In this document: positions 46,432 to 55,292 of the stretch, piece after piece
Position numbering within the stretch: position 1 is the first letter of the stretch
Layout of the letters: every line of letters starts with the position of its first letter
Assembly (NCBI RefSeq): GCF_015160855.1
Contig: NZ_CP063373.1
Span: forward strand, 3,596,001 to 3,660,000
Reading direction: 5' to 3'
DNA length: 64,000 bases
DNA from: Streptomyces ferrugineus
GTDB lineage: Bacteria > Actinomycetota > Actinomycetes > Streptomycetales > Streptomycetaceae
Program-made: the position numbers and the translations under genes
Notes under the pieces: model-generated
What the model was told of the DNA's origin: nothing
Database searches by the model: none
The model's input: the letters and a program-made list of their open reading frames with translations, nothing else

Positions 46432-46450
46432 GGCCCGAGTGCGTCGGGCC
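46432..46450 (-). terminator. Hairpin after the Ala/Gly repeat gene
   Basis: A 7-bp perfect stem (GGCCCGA and TCGGGCC) with a 5-nt loop starts 9 bases after the repeat-protein stop on the minus strand. Confidence 0.5.
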
Positions 46451-46459
46451 CACCGCCCG

Positions 46460-47047
46460 TCAGGCCGAGGTGGCCTTGCCGGCCTGGGCCTGCAGCGCCT
46501 GGATGAGCTGCGGGATCAGTTCGAGGAGCTGGGTGAGCTGAGCCGGCAGCGAGAGCACGTCGCCCACGCCCTCGGCGGCGTGTCCGACGCCGCCCGCCAA
46601 CTGGCCGACGCCCCCCGCGAGTTGTCCGAGCCCGGCGAAGGCGTTCGCCGCACCGCCCACCGCGGCCAACGGGTTGGCGCCGCCTCCGGTGAGAGCGGCG
46701 AGGGGATTGGCCGCCCCCGCAGCGCCCGCGGCCCCGGTCAGCGCGGCGAGCGGGTTGGCGGCGCCCGCCGCTCCGGCGGCCCCGGTCAGCGCGGCCAGCG
46801 GATTGCCCGCCGCCCCTGTGACCGCCGCCAGCGGATTCGCCGCCCCCGCGAGCAGCGCGGCCGGGTTGGCGGCGCCGGAGAGGGCCGCCAGGGCGTTCGC
46901 CGGCAGCCCGGCCAGGGCCTCGACGGAGCCGGTGGCCGACGACGACTTCTCGGGGCGGTTGAGGATATCGTCGAACGCCTCCTTTCCGCTGTCGGCCATA
47001 TTGCCCATGAGGTCCTTGAGAATGTCCTGCATGTTCTTGTTGGACAT
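46460..47047 (-). CDS. Ala/Gly-rich tandem-repeat protein of unknown function
   Basis: The 195-residue protein has a polar N-terminus (MSNKNMQDILKDLMGNMAD), about six repeats of an ANPLAALTGAAGAAG-type unit (residues about 58-130), Gly/Gln-rich AGGVGQLAGGVG repeats and an amphipathic C-terminal helix (LTQLLELIPQLIQALQ). It resembles no family I recognise. The repeat could form helical hairpins that insert into or coat membranes or lipid inclusions. GGGAA lies 8 bases before the ATG. It sits between the sigma factor and the UbiB gene. Confidence 0.8.
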   Translation of the reverse strand: MSNKNMQDILKDLMGNMADSGKEAFDDILNRPEKSSSATGSVEALAGLPANALAALSGAANPAALLAGAANPLAAVTGAAGNPLAALTGAAGAAGAANPLAALTGAAGAAGAANPLAALTGGGANPLAAVGGAANAFAGLGQLAGGVGQLAGGVGHAAEGVGDVLSLPAQLTQLLELIPQLIQALQAQAGKATSA

Positions 47048-47071
47048 GAGCGGATTTCCCTTCGGTTTCGG

Positions 47072-47665
47072 TTATCCCGGGGCGTCTTCCATGGCCTTCA
47101 CACAGGCCGTTCTGAGGCGTGCTCGCCCTCTGGTGAAAGCGGCCTCGGCCGCCTTGAGGGAGATATTGTGTATGCGCGCGAATTCCGCCGTGGAAATTCC
47201 CTTGGCCCGGGCGAGTATCACTTCCTGCTCCCGTCCGCGCAGCTGCTGGACCTGGTCGAGCAGCCATTTGCCGAAGTCCTCGTCACAGACGTCCTCCTCG
47301 GTCGTCCCGGAGGCGTCCAGGAAGGCCGTCCGTTCTAACAGGCGTCTGCGTCGTTCCAGGTCACGGTAGAAGTCCGTGCACAGGCGCAGTGCCACGGAGG
47401 TGAGGAAGGGCCCCAGCCTGCTGCCGTCCAGGGCGGAGTGCGCGGCCGCCCGGGCCATCGTTTCCTGCACGCAGTCCTCGGCGTCCTGGAGGCTCGGGAG
47501 TCGGCGTCGGACCAGCCGCATGAGGCGGTCCCGGTGCTGGGATATGTCGTCCCAGGAGCATTGGGCGGGCGAGGGGCAGGTAGAATGTCGCGCCATATGG
47601 AGTGCAGCCCGTAGTCTCTCGATCGAGCAGGGGGAATGGCGGCCCAATTCAGATATGTGGGCCAC
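47072..47665 (-). CDS. RNA polymerase sigma factor (ECF-like) with a TTA codon
   Basis: The protein has sigma region 2 (HRDRLMRLVRRRLPSLQDAEDCVQETMARA) and region 4 (LLDQVQQLRGREQEVILARAKGISTAEFARIHNISLKAAEAAFTRGRARL). A rare TTA leucine codon lies at 47336-47338, so translation should depend on the bldA tRNA. GTG 47665 has AGGA 9 bases upstream; an ATG at 47596 gives a 174-residue protein closer to normal ECF length, and the first 23 codons have unusual third bases, so the start is uncertain. It may control the accessory sets around it. Confidence 0.85.
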   Translation of the reverse strand: MAHISELGRHSPCSIERLRAALHMARHSTCPSPAQCSWDDISQHRDRLMRLVRRRLPSLQDAEDCVQETMARAAAHSALDGSRLGPFLTSVALRLCTDFYRDLERRRRLLERTAFLDASGTTEEDVCDEDFGKWLLDQVQQLRGREQEVILARAKGISTAEFARIHNISLKAAEAAFTRGRARLRTACVKAMEDAPG

Positions 47666-47754
47666 AATTTTTTCCTACCCGAGGTGTCGGGGCGGCAAAC
47701 CGTGGGCCCGTATCCCGGAATGTGCAGAAATGAATTTTCCGGGTGCTGCCGTTC

Positions 47755-49515
47755 CTATTTTCGGGCGGGAATCTCCCGCCGGGCCCAGTCGCGGTTCCAG
47801 TTGACCCACATGTCCCGTGCGGTCTGCCGCACCAGTGAGCCACCGCGCCGCGCATCGGTGGTGAGGGCTTGCACCGCCTCCTTGCCCACGAGCCGCGCGC
47901 CCCCCGTGAAGTACATGCCCCTGACGTGCCGGGGCGAGCGGAACTTGCCCCACAGCAGGATCCGCATCAGCGGCCACAGGGTGAACACCCCGGACGGGCA
48001 GCGGTCCTCGGGGTCGAGCGTGCCCCACACGGCCGGGCACAACTCGCTCTCCCGCAGCAGGGCGTAGACCCGCTCGACGGTCTGCTCCCTCGTCAGATCC
48101 CCCGCGCCATAGGCCAGTACGGCGTCCCGCGCCTGCTCGAAGAGCTGGCCCACCCAGGGATTGTCGACCCCTTGAAGACCCCGGTAAGGAGCCTTCTCCA
48201 ACGCGTCGAAACAGGCCGGATCACGCGTCTTCTCGAATGCCACGGCCGCCTGGTTCTGCGCGTTCGTGCCGTAGAGGGTCGTGATGGTCCACACCCGGTT
48301 CCAGGCGTTCCACAACTCGAAGTCGTCGAACGACAGATAACTGCACGACACCAGGTCGTCGTAGAAGCGGAACATCCGCTTGATCCAGTTCTCCAGATAC
48401 GCGAACCGCGCGGAGTCGAAATCGTCCTCGCGCACCGCGCCGATCAGCCGGTGGCCGAGCGCGTTGAGCGCCATCACGGTGACCGCCAGCCCGCTGGAGA
48501 ACAGCGGGTCGATGAAATCGCTGGCGTGCGGCAGCAGGCACCACCGGTCGCCGACCACGGTCCGCGAGGAGAACTGCGTCCGGTCGGTCGACACATACGG
48601 CCGTACCGCCCGAGCCCCCTCGAACTGCCGGGCCACACTGGGGAACCGCCGCACATGGCGCCAGAACTCCTCCTGAGCGGTGACCCCCTCGGGACGCGGA
48701 TAGCGGTCCAGGTCGAGATTGACGCCGACGCTGCACAGTTCGCTGGTGCTCGAGGAGTGGTTGTCGAACGGGATGACCCAGAACCAGCCGCCCTCGAAGA
48801 GATGGTGCAGCGTGCCCTGGCTGAACGGGCTGGGCATGCCGTGCTGTTCGCGCGGGGGCGCGACGGTGTCGAAGGGGCGCACGTTCACCATGTGCGTGAA
48901 GACGGTGCGCGAGCGCGTGCGGTACGGCGGCTCCTGCCGCAGCCCCAGCCGCTCGGGCAGCAGCGCCCGCATACCGCCGGCGTCGACGACGTACGACGCC
49001 TGGAAGGTGCCCTTCTCCCGGGTGACGAGCGTGACCCCGTCCTCGTCGAACTTCACGTCGTCCACGACGGTGTGGGTGTGCGCGGTGGCGCCGTAGGAGA
49101 CGGCGACATGGAACATGTACGCGTCGACGTCCTGCCGCAGATAGTGCGAGTCGGGTCCCAGCGGCGGCCCCCAGGTGGGGTACTGGGTGCACTCCTCGGC
49201 GCGGGTGGGCTCTCCCTCGCGGTGGTAGACGAAGCTGAAGTTGCGCTTGACGCCGCAGTTCGACGACACATGGCGGCGCAGCGCCCCGTTGGTCGCCAGG
49301 TGCTCGATCTCCGGGACGTCGTAGCGGCGGGCCAGGACCCGCAGGCCGAAGGTGGTCTCGGGGACGGTGGACTCTCCGATGGCGAATCTGGGGTGGCCGC
49401 TTCCCTCCAGAAGCAGCACCCGCACGCCGTGGCGGGCGAGGATCGCCGCCAGCATCGTCCCGCCGATGCCGCCCCCGACGATGGCGACATCGAAAACACG
49501 CTGGTCGTCTTGCAC
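47755..49515 (-). CDS. Flavin-dependent halogenase-like oxidoreductase
   Basis: The 586-residue protein has the FAD motif VAIVGGGIGGTMLAAILARHG (residue 10), FAIGESTVPETT, a lysine 90 near the place of the catalytic halogenase lysine (GVKRNFSF), the halogenase signature WxWxIP (W244-F-W-V-I-P249), and DFIDPLFSSGLAVTV. The pattern is that of the tryptophan/phenol halogenase superfamily, which uses reduced flavin and halide. The long C-terminal extension is uncharacterised. The GTG at 49515 has AAAGGA 7 bases upstream. The flavin reductase of the converging set could be its partner. Some relatives are not halogenases, so chemistry is unproven. Confidence 0.85.
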   Translation of the reverse strand: MQDDQRVFDVAIVGGGIGGTMLAAILARHGVRVLLLEGSGHPRFAIGESTVPETTFGLRVLARRYDVPEIEHLATNGALRRHVSSNCGVKRNFSFVYHREGEPTRAEECTQYPTWGPPLGPDSHYLRQDVDAYMFHVAVSYGATAHTHTVVDDVKFDEDGVTLVTREKGTFQASYVVDAGGMRALLPERLGLRQEPPYRTRSRTVFTHMVNVRPFDTVAPPREQHGMPSPFSQGTLHHLFEGGWFWVIPFDNHSSSTSELCSVGVNLDLDRYPRPEGVTAQEEFWRHVRRFPSVARQFEGARAVRPYVSTDRTQFSSRTVVGDRWCLLPHASDFIDPLFSSGLAVTVMALNALGHRLIGAVREDDFDSARFAYLENWIKRMFRFYDDLVSCSYLSFDDFELWNAWNRVWTITTLYGTNAQNQAAVAFEKTRDPACFDALEKAPYRGLQGVDNPWVGQLFEQARDAVLAYGAGDLTREQTVERVYALLRESELCPAVWGTLDPEDRCPSGVFTLWPLMRILLWGKFRSPRHVRGMYFTGGARLVGKEAVQALTTDARRGGSLVRQTARDMWVNWNRDWARREIPARK

Positions 49516-49571
49516 GTCTTCGTCCTTTCGCGACGAGTAGAGCGCTGTGCCGAGCCGGTGTCCGGCGGCCG

Positions 49572-50204
49572 TCAGGCCGTCGGGCCCGGCAGTGCCCGGC
49601 GCAGCCCGCAGGCCGCCACCCGGGCGGAGAACGACAGGGCGAACCAGGGAGTGGGCGCGAGCGTGGCCAACCGCCGCCGCTCGCCCGGCAGTCGGCTGCC
49701 ACCGCGTCCGGTGACGTCCAGCCAGGCCCCGAAGTGCAGCAGCCGTGCCTCCGGGCCCGCGTGCCGGGTGGGCCAGGGCCGCATGTGTTCACGCACCGCC
49801 CGGGTCAGCGGCGCGCACCGCGCCTCGGCCACACCGTGCCCGGCCAGGAAGCGGTCGAGCGACGCGGCCGAACGGCCGGGGAATCCGCCCCGCACCCGTG
49901 CGCCGCCCGACGCCAGCCCGGTGTCGTGGAACGCCGCCGCGACGAACAGCCCCGGCCGGTCGTAGTCGATGCCGTGGCCGCGCGCGAACGCGTCGGCCAA
50001 CAGGAACGTGCGCAGCGAGTGCACCGCCGTGCGCGGCGGCACCAGCCGGGGCAGTTCCCGCAGCGCCGCAGCCACCAGCCGGTCCCCGAGCAGTTCCGCC
50101 ACGGCCGGCTCGGCGAGCAGCACCCGCCATGCCTCCGGCTCCGCACCACCCCCGCCGACCTCGTGGGGACCAGGGCCTCGCACGCCGTGCGGCTTGGCGG
50201 CCAT
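49572..50204 (-). CDS. HD-domain hydrolase-like protein
   Basis: The 210-residue protein has the HD pattern: His in VHSLRTFLLADAFARGHGIDYDRPGLFVAAAFHDTGL (H, then HD near residue 85) and a later Asp region. It resembles HD-domain proteins of the cyanamide-hydratase-like type. AGGAG lies 5 bases before the ATG at 50204, and the 55 residues of the longer frame have no support. It is the first gene of the leftward set and is divergent from the antiporter gene. The substrate is unknown. Confidence 0.85.
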   Translation of the reverse strand: MAAKPHGVRGPGPHEVGGGGAEPEAWRVLLAEPAVAELLGDRLVAAALRELPRLVPPRTAVHSLRTFLLADAFARGHGIDYDRPGLFVAAAFHDTGLASGGARVRGGFPGRSAASLDRFLAGHGVAEARCAPLTRAVREHMRPWPTRHAGPEARLLHFGAWLDVTGRGGSRLPGERRRLATLAPTPWFALSFSARVAACGLRRALPGPTA

Positions 50205-50423
50205 GAGTGCTCCTCTCGCATATGCGACGTGCCGGTTGCGCCTGTCTCTTCTCTTTACGCTCGGGTCCGGCTTCCCCCTGCCCCCGTCCGGCCACCGTCC
50301 GGACCTTGGCCGGTCTTCGCCCTCGCACCCTCGAACGTCGATACGGCAGCGCGCGAATCCGGTGAGCACGGGCAGAGATCACGGCACCGACCAGGCGCCA
50401 TCGCGCTCGTCAAGGAGCCGCCC

Positions 50424-51806
50424 GTGAAGGCCAGTACGCCCGAGCTCTCCGAACCCGCAGCCGCCCCCGCCCCGCGCCGGGTACTCCTCGGCTACGGCGC
50501 GTTCGTCGGGATACCCGTCGGCGCCACGGCGCTGATCCTCGCCTCGGTCGGCTACGCGGGCCCCTCCGGGCAGGCACCCGCCGACTCCACGACCGTGCCC
50601 CTGTACCGGATCCTCGGCGCCCTGGCCCTGGTGACCGCCTGCGCCGCATGGGCCGGCGCCCTGGCCCGCAAGGTAGGACAGCCCCGTGTGGTGGGGGAGA
50701 TCGCCATCGCCCTGCTGCTCGGCCCCTCCGTGCTGGGCGCGCTGTCGCCCGACGCCCAGCGATGGCTCCTCCCGCCCGAGGTGTTCCCGTTCCTCACCAC
50801 GCTGGGCCAACTGGGCGTCACCCTCTTCATGTTCACCGTGGGACGCGAGCTGTCACTGAGCGCGCTGCGACGTGACGGACTGTCCGCATCGACACTTATC
50901 GGCCATTCCGGCATCGCCATCCCTTTTCTGACCGGTGTGCTGGTCGCCCTGGCCCTCCCGGACGCCTACCGGCCCGACGGTGTGGGCGCGGTGCCGTTCG
51001 TGCTCTTCATGGGGCTGAGCCTGAGCGTCACGGCCGTACCCGTGCTGGCCCGGCTGCTATCCGACGAGGGCCGGCTCACCACCCGGCTCGGCACCCTCGC
51101 GATGGCCTCGGCGAGCGTCGCCGACGTCACCGCCTGGTGCCTGCTGGCGCTGGTCCTGGCCATCGCGAGCGGCGGGTCGCCGGCGGCGGTGGCCGTCACC
51201 GTCGGCTGGGTCGTGCTCTTCGGCCTCGTCGTGTGGCGCGTGCTCCGCCCGCTGCTGCGGCGTCTGCTCGCACCGCGGCGCCCCGACGGCCCGATGGCCG
51301 CGGCCCGCACGGCGTCCATCGTCCTGGTGACCGTCCTGCTGTGCGCCCTGGCCACCGAACAGATCGGGGTGCACGCGCTGTTCGGGGCGGTGGCGGCCGG
51401 CCTCGCCATGCCGCGCACCCAGGCGGTGGAGCAGGTCGCCTGGCGCGTGGAGGGACTCACCAACTGGATGCTGCTGCCGTCGTTCTTCATGGCCGTGGGC
51501 CTCAGCACCCGTCTCGGCGCGGTGCCCGGGGCGACCGGCTGGCTCGTCTGCCTGGCCGTCCTGGCCGCCGCGGCGGTGGCGAAGTTCGTCGGCACGGTGG
51601 TGCCCGCGCGCCTGCTGCGCTTCTCGTGGCGGCAGTCGGCCCAGCTCGGCGCGATGATGAACTGCCGGGGCCTGACCGAACTGATCATCCTCAACACGGG
51701 ACTCGCGGCCGGACTGCTCTCGCCCGCGCTGTTCGCCATGCTGGTGGTCATGGCGCTCGCCACCACCGCCATGACGGGGCCGCTGCTGCGGCTCATGGAC
51801 GACTGA
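50424..51806 (+). CDS. CPA2-family cation:proton antiporter
   Basis: The 460-residue protein has about twelve hydrophobic segments with CPA2 landmarks (GALARKVGQPRVVGEIAIALLLGPSVLG, GVTLFMFTVGRELS, MGLSLSVTAVPVLARLLSDEG, TEQIGVHALFGAVAAGLAMPR, MMNCRGLTELIILNTGL). Such carriers exchange Na+ or K+ for protons; membership next to biosynthetic genes may mean resistance or export-related homeostasis. The GTG at 50424 has AAGGAG 7 bases upstream. The upstream 219-base divergent gap must hold its promoter. Confidence 0.93.
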   Translation: MKASTPELSEPAAAPAPRRVLLGYGAFVGIPVGATALILASVGYAGPSGQAPADSTTVPLYRILGALALVTACAAWAGALARKVGQPRVVGEIAIALLLGPSVLGALSPDAQRWLLPPEVFPFLTTLGQLGVTLFMFTVGRELSLSALRRDGLSASTLIGHSGIAIPFLTGVLVALALPDAYRPDGVGAVPFVLFMGLSLSVTAVPVLARLLSDEGRLTTRLGTLAMASASVADVTAWCLLALVLAIASGGSPAAVAVTVGWVVLFGLVVWRVLRPLLRRLLAPRRPDGPMAAARTASIVLVTVLLCALATEQIGVHALFGAVAAGLAMPRTQAVEQVAWRVEGLTNWMLLPSFFMAVGLSTRLGAVPGATGWLVCLAVLAAAAVAKFVGTVVPARLLRFSWRQSAQLGAMMNCRGLTELIILNTGLAAGLLSPALFAMLVVMALATTAMTGPLLRLMDD

Positions 51807-51910
51807 ACCGGAGTGCGGGGCGGCCCAAGTGCGCCGGGCGTGCCCTTGGGTTCCCCTTTCGAGGGAGTTCCCGGGTGCGCGGGGCCGGGCAGCCAGTAGC
51901 GGTGATCGCT

Positions 51911-52441
51911 GTGCTGAACGTCCACGAACGTGTCCTGCCCGCACCCCAGAAGTCCGTCGGCGCCCTCATCGACCGTCTGGGCGGCGCGGACGACCGGCTC
52001 TGGCCGCCCGACTGGCCGCCGGTGCGCTTCGACGGGCCGCTGGCCGTGGGGGTGTCCGGCGGGCACGGCCCGGTGCGCTATGTGGTGAGCCACTACGTGC
52101 CGGGCCACTGGGTGCGCTTCCGGTTCAACGGACCGCGCGGCTTCGACGGATTCCACGAGTTCAGCGTCGAACCGCTGGACCAGGAGCACACCGTCCTGCG
52201 CAACACCCTCGTCCTGCGCCCGCACGGGGTGCGCTGGCTGGGCTGGCTGCTGTTCTTCCGGCCCATGCACGACGCGGCCTTCCGGCACAGCCTGGACTGC
52301 GCCGAGCGCGCGCTGACCGGGCGGGTCGCGCGTCCGGCGAAGTGGGGTTGGTACGTCAGGCTGTTGCGCGCCGGGACCGCCCGCCTGGTGCCCCGACTGG
52401 CCGGCCGGCCCGGGTCAGGGATCGCCGCGCCGGGGCCGTAA
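51911..52441 (+). CDS. SRPBCC family protein
   Basis: The 176-residue protein has a START-type fold pattern: WPPVRFDGPLAVGVSGGHGPVRY, VRFRFNGPRGFDGFHEFSVEP and LLFFRPMHDAAFRHSLDCAERAL. Such proteins bind hydrophobic ligands. TAGCGG at 51896-51901 lies 9 bases before the GTG at 51911, a loosely leaderless layout; an in-frame GTG at 51902 is an alternative. The function is unknown. Confidence 0.8.
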   Translation: MLNVHERVLPAPQKSVGALIDRLGGADDRLWPPDWPPVRFDGPLAVGVSGGHGPVRYVVSHYVPGHWVRFRFNGPRGFDGFHEFSVEPLDQEHTVLRNTLVLRPHGVRWLGWLLFFRPMHDAAFRHSLDCAERALTGRVARPAKWGWYVRLLRAGTARLVPRLAGRPGSGIAAPGP

Positions 52442-52487
52442 GACCGGGCGGACGAAGGAAGGTTGCCCGCAGGAAAGGCGGATCGCC

Positions 52488-53357
52488 GTGAGTCTCCCGC
52501 ATCCTCACATCCCCGGCATCAACACGGACGACATCGCCACGGACCTCACCGAGGCACCGCACCGCGCGGCCGGCCTCGGACAGGCCGCCGTCGCCGGAGT
52601 CGTCGCCACCGTCGACGTGGAGGCGGGGGAGGACGACTGGGACCTGCCCCTGACCGAGGAACATCCACGCCCGGTGGTGCTGGTGCACGGCACCTTCGGC
52701 AACCGCGGCTACACCTGGACCGAGGCCACCCCGCTGCTGCGGCGCAGCGGCCACCGCGTCTTCCGCCTCGACTACGGCCGGCACCTGCACCCGGTGCTCT
52801 TCGGGCTCGGCGACATCAGGACGTCGGCCCGGCAACTCGGCGAGTTCGTCGACGAGGTCCTGCAGCGCACCGGCGCCGAGCAGGTGGACCTCGTCGGCTT
52901 CTCGCAGGGCGGCATGATGCCGCGCTACTACCTCAACGCCCTGGGCGGCGGCCCCAAGGTGCACAACTTCGTGGGCATCGCCCCCAGCAACCACGGTGTC
53001 ACCGCCCAGGGCCTGATGAACCTCGCCCGTCAGATCCCGGGCGCCAAGGAACTGGTCGAGCAGGGCGCCGTGGGCACCGTCGTCCCGGCCTGGCCCCAGC
53101 TCCAGCACGACCACCCCTTCCAGCGCGAACTCGCCGAACTGGGCGAGACCACGGAGGGCGTCCGGCACACGGTCATCGCCACCCGCTACGACGACGTGGT
53201 CACCCCGTACACCTCGTGCGCGCTCGCCGAGACCGAGGGCCGCCACGTCAGGAACGTCCTCCTCCAGGACCTCGCCCCCGACGACCACACCGCGCACGCC
53301 GCCATGCCCTACAACCCGACCGTCCTCAAGGTGGTCCTCGAAGCGCTGGCCGAGTGA
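52488..53357 (+). CDS. Lipase/esterase (alpha/beta hydrolase, lipase class 2 type)
   Basis: The 289-residue protein has the oxyanion-hole motif VVLVHGTFGN near residue 64, the nucleophile Ser in DLVGFSQGGMMPRYY, an Asp near YDDVVTPYTS, and a His near PDDHTAH. This is the actinobacterial triacylglycerol lipase/EstA-like pattern. No signal peptide is present, which is unusual for these lipases, so it may work inside the cell. AGGAAAGG lies upstream of the GTG. Confidence 0.9.
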   Translation: MSLPHPHIPGINTDDIATDLTEAPHRAAGLGQAAVAGVVATVDVEAGEDDWDLPLTEEHPRPVVLVHGTFGNRGYTWTEATPLLRRSGHRVFRLDYGRHLHPVLFGLGDIRTSARQLGEFVDEVLQRTGAEQVDLVGFSQGGMMPRYYLNALGGGPKVHNFVGIAPSNHGVTAQGLMNLARQIPGAKELVEQGAVGTVVPAWPQLQHDHPFQRELAELGETTEGVRHTVIATRYDDVVTPYTSCALAETEGRHVRNVLLQDLAPDDHTAHAAMPYNPTVLKVVLEALAE

Positions 53358-53370
53358 CCGTACGGCGCGC

Positions 53371-54201
53371 TCAGCGGCTGCCGTCGAGCAGCACCCGGGC
53401 GACCAGCGCCGGATCGTCGCTCATCGGCACATGGCCGCAGCCGGGCAGCCGCACCAGCCGGGCCCGCGGGATGATCCGCTTCGCCCGGACCCCCTGGCGG
53501 GGCACCAGGAGCCGGTCCTTGCTGCCCCAGGCCACCGTCACCGGAATCCCCGGCACATCGTCGGTGAACCGCACCTCCCGGCCCGACCGGAGGGTCTCGA
53601 AGAAACCCTGCGCGCGGGCCAGCCCGACCGTCTCGGCGACCACGGACTCGGGCGAACGGCGGCCCGGGCGGGCGTAGATGGTGCTGGTCAGACCGGCGCG
53701 GCCGGCCGCCGAGCGGGACAGCCACTCGACGAGGGGGAGCGGCATCCGCTCGGCGGTCCGCCGCATCCCGGTCAGGACGGTGAAGGCGTACTGCCGCTCC
53801 AGCGGCGACCAGAACCCGGCCGGCGACAGGGCGGTGACGGATCGCGCACGGTTCGCCCGGCCGAGATCCAGAGCCAGCAGCCCGCCCAGCGAGTTGCCCG
53901 CCACATGCGGCCGCTCCAGCTCCAGCGCCTCGCACAGGGCGGCGAGCACCACGCTCATCGTCGGCAGGTCGTGCGCCAGCCCGTCCGGCAGCGCCGGGGA
54001 CCGGCCGCATCCGGGCAGATCCACGGCGATCACCTCGCGCTCGGCGGCCAGGACGGGTGTGACCGGGTCCCACACCTGACGGTGGTGGCCTATGCCGTGC
54101 AGCAGGAGCAGCGGTTCGCCGGTGCCCACGCGCGCGTAGGAGACCGTCATGCTTTGCGGGCCGTACGGAGTGGGGACTTTGAAGGAGACGGTGGCGGACA
54201 T
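53371..54201 (-). CDS. Alpha/beta hydrolase fold protein
   Basis: The 276-residue protein has the HGIGHHRQVWDPV oxyanion loop near residue 28, nucleophile Ser in VAGNSLGGLLAL, the Asp in WGSKDRLLVPR, and the His in GCGHVPMSDDP. It resembles C-C hydrolase or haloperoxidase-like serine hydrolases. GAGGAG lies 4 bases before the ATG at 54201, so the 41-residue extension of the longer frame is rejected. It converges with the lipase, with 13 bases between the stops. Confidence 0.92.
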   Translation of the reverse strand: MSATVSFKVPTPYGPQSMTVSYARVGTGEPLLLLHGIGHHRQVWDPVTPVLAAEREVIAVDLPGCGRSPALPDGLAHDLPTMSVVLAALCEALELERPHVAGNSLGGLLALDLGRANRARSVTALSPAGFWSPLERQYAFTVLTGMRRTAERMPLPLVEWLSRSAAGRAGLTSTIYARPGRRSPESVVAETVGLARAQGFFETLRSGREVRFTDDVPGIPVTVAWGSKDRLLVPRQGVRAKRIIPRARLVRLPGCGHVPMSDDPALVARVLLDGSR

Positions 54202-54344
54202 GCTGCTCCTCGTCGGGGTCATGGACCGGCATTGTGTAGACACCTTGTCAGCAATTGCTACCGACGGGTAGACCCGAGGGCGAGACCTCTCCGTCCCGCC
54301 GATTTCGCCTGGACAGGGCCGCACACGTCGGCTGGGATGGTGCG

Positions 54345-55232
54345 GTGACCACCGAAACCGAGACCGATGTCTTCGAAGAGCACCGCCCCGTCCTGCTGGG
54401 GGTCGCGTACCGCATGCTCGGGCGCGTGGCCGACGCGGAGGACGTGGTGCAGGAGGCCTGGCTGCGCTGGTCCGGCGCGGACCGGTCGGAGGTCCGCGAA
54501 CCGCGCGCCTACCTGGTGCGCGTCACCACCCGACTCGCCATCGACCGGCTGCGCCAGGTCAAGGCGCGGGGCGAGACGTACATCGGCCCCTGGCTGCCGG
54601 AGCCCTATGTCACCGACTTCGGCGACACCGTCCAGGACACCGCCGAGCGCGCCGTCCTCGCCGACTCCGTCTCGCTCGCCGTCCTCGTCGTCCTGGAGTC
54701 GCTGTCACCCCTGGAGCGGGCGGTGTTCGTCCTCAGGGAGGCCTTCGGCTACCCGTACGCCGAGATCGCCGCCATGCTGGAGCGCGGCGAGGCGGCGGTG
54801 CGGCAACTGGCCGGCCGGGCCCGCAAGCACGTCGACGAGCGGCGCCCGCGCTACGAGGTCGACCCCGTCCAGCGACGCGATCTCACCGAGCGCTTCCTGG
54901 CCGCGGCCGCCGGGGGCGACCTGGAGGGGCTCATGTCCCTGCTCGCCCCCGACGTCCGGCTCGTCGGCGACAGCGGCGGCAAGGCGAAGGCTCCGCTGCG
55001 GGTCCTGGAGACGGCCGACAAGGTGGGCCGCTTCCTCGTCGGCGCCGCACGCAAGGGCGACGTCCCCGACGTGTCCTTCCACTTCCTGGAGGTCAACGGC
55101 GGCCCCGCGCTGCTGATCCGCTCCGGCGACAAGCCCGACAGCGTCTTCCAGCTGGACGTCCTGGACGGACGGATCCAGGCCGTCTACATCGTCCGCAACC
55201 CCGACAAGCTGAGGTCGCTGGCCACGGTGTAG
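54345..55232 (+). CDS. sigJ: ECF41-type sigma factor with SnoaL-like C-terminal domain
   Basis: The 295-residue protein has region 2 (HRPVLLGVAYRMLGRVADAEDVVQEAWLRW), region 4 (LSPLERAVFVLREAFGYPYAEIAAMLERGEAAVRQLAGRARKHV) and a SnoaL-like C-terminal domain. The latter carries both marks of group ECF41: a DGGGK-type motif (DSGGKAKAPLR) and the terminal NPDKL. In ECF41 the extension acts as a built-in regulator. The usual partner, a carboxymuconolactone decarboxylase/DoxX-type gene, is not next to it. The GTG at 54345 has no good ribosome site. Confidence 0.9.
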   Translation: MTTETETDVFEEHRPVLLGVAYRMLGRVADAEDVVQEAWLRWSGADRSEVREPRAYLVRVTTRLAIDRLRQVKARGETYIGPWLPEPYVTDFGDTVQDTAERAVLADSVSLAVLVVLESLSPLERAVFVLREAFGYPYAEIAAMLERGEAAVRQLAGRARKHVDERRPRYEVDPVQRRDLTERFLAAAAGGDLEGLMSLLAPDVRLVGDSGGKAKAPLRVLETADKVGRFLVGAARKGDVPDVSFHFLEVNGGPALLIRSGDKPDSVFQLDVLDGRIQAVYIVRNPDKLRSLATV

Positions 55233-55292
55233 CCCGCGCCGCCGCGCCGCGACCGTGGCCGCGCGAGCGCGTCCCGTGAACGTTCCCGGCGA

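Noticed and set aside
47764..47780. GGCGGGA-ATC-TCCCGCC hairpin as a terminator
   Set aside because: It lies inside the last codons of the halogenase-like gene and has a 3-nt loop; it could be chance in GC-rich coding DNA.
34540..50204. Classical PKS, NRPS or terpene cluster
   Set aside because: No ketosynthase, adenylation, carrier-protein or terpene synthase domain is present.
54246..54275. Fourth RecA-NDp promoter before the ECF41 gene (TTGTCAGCA)
   Set aside because: It lacks the final GTG, has no hexamer at N8, and lies about 100 bases before the start.
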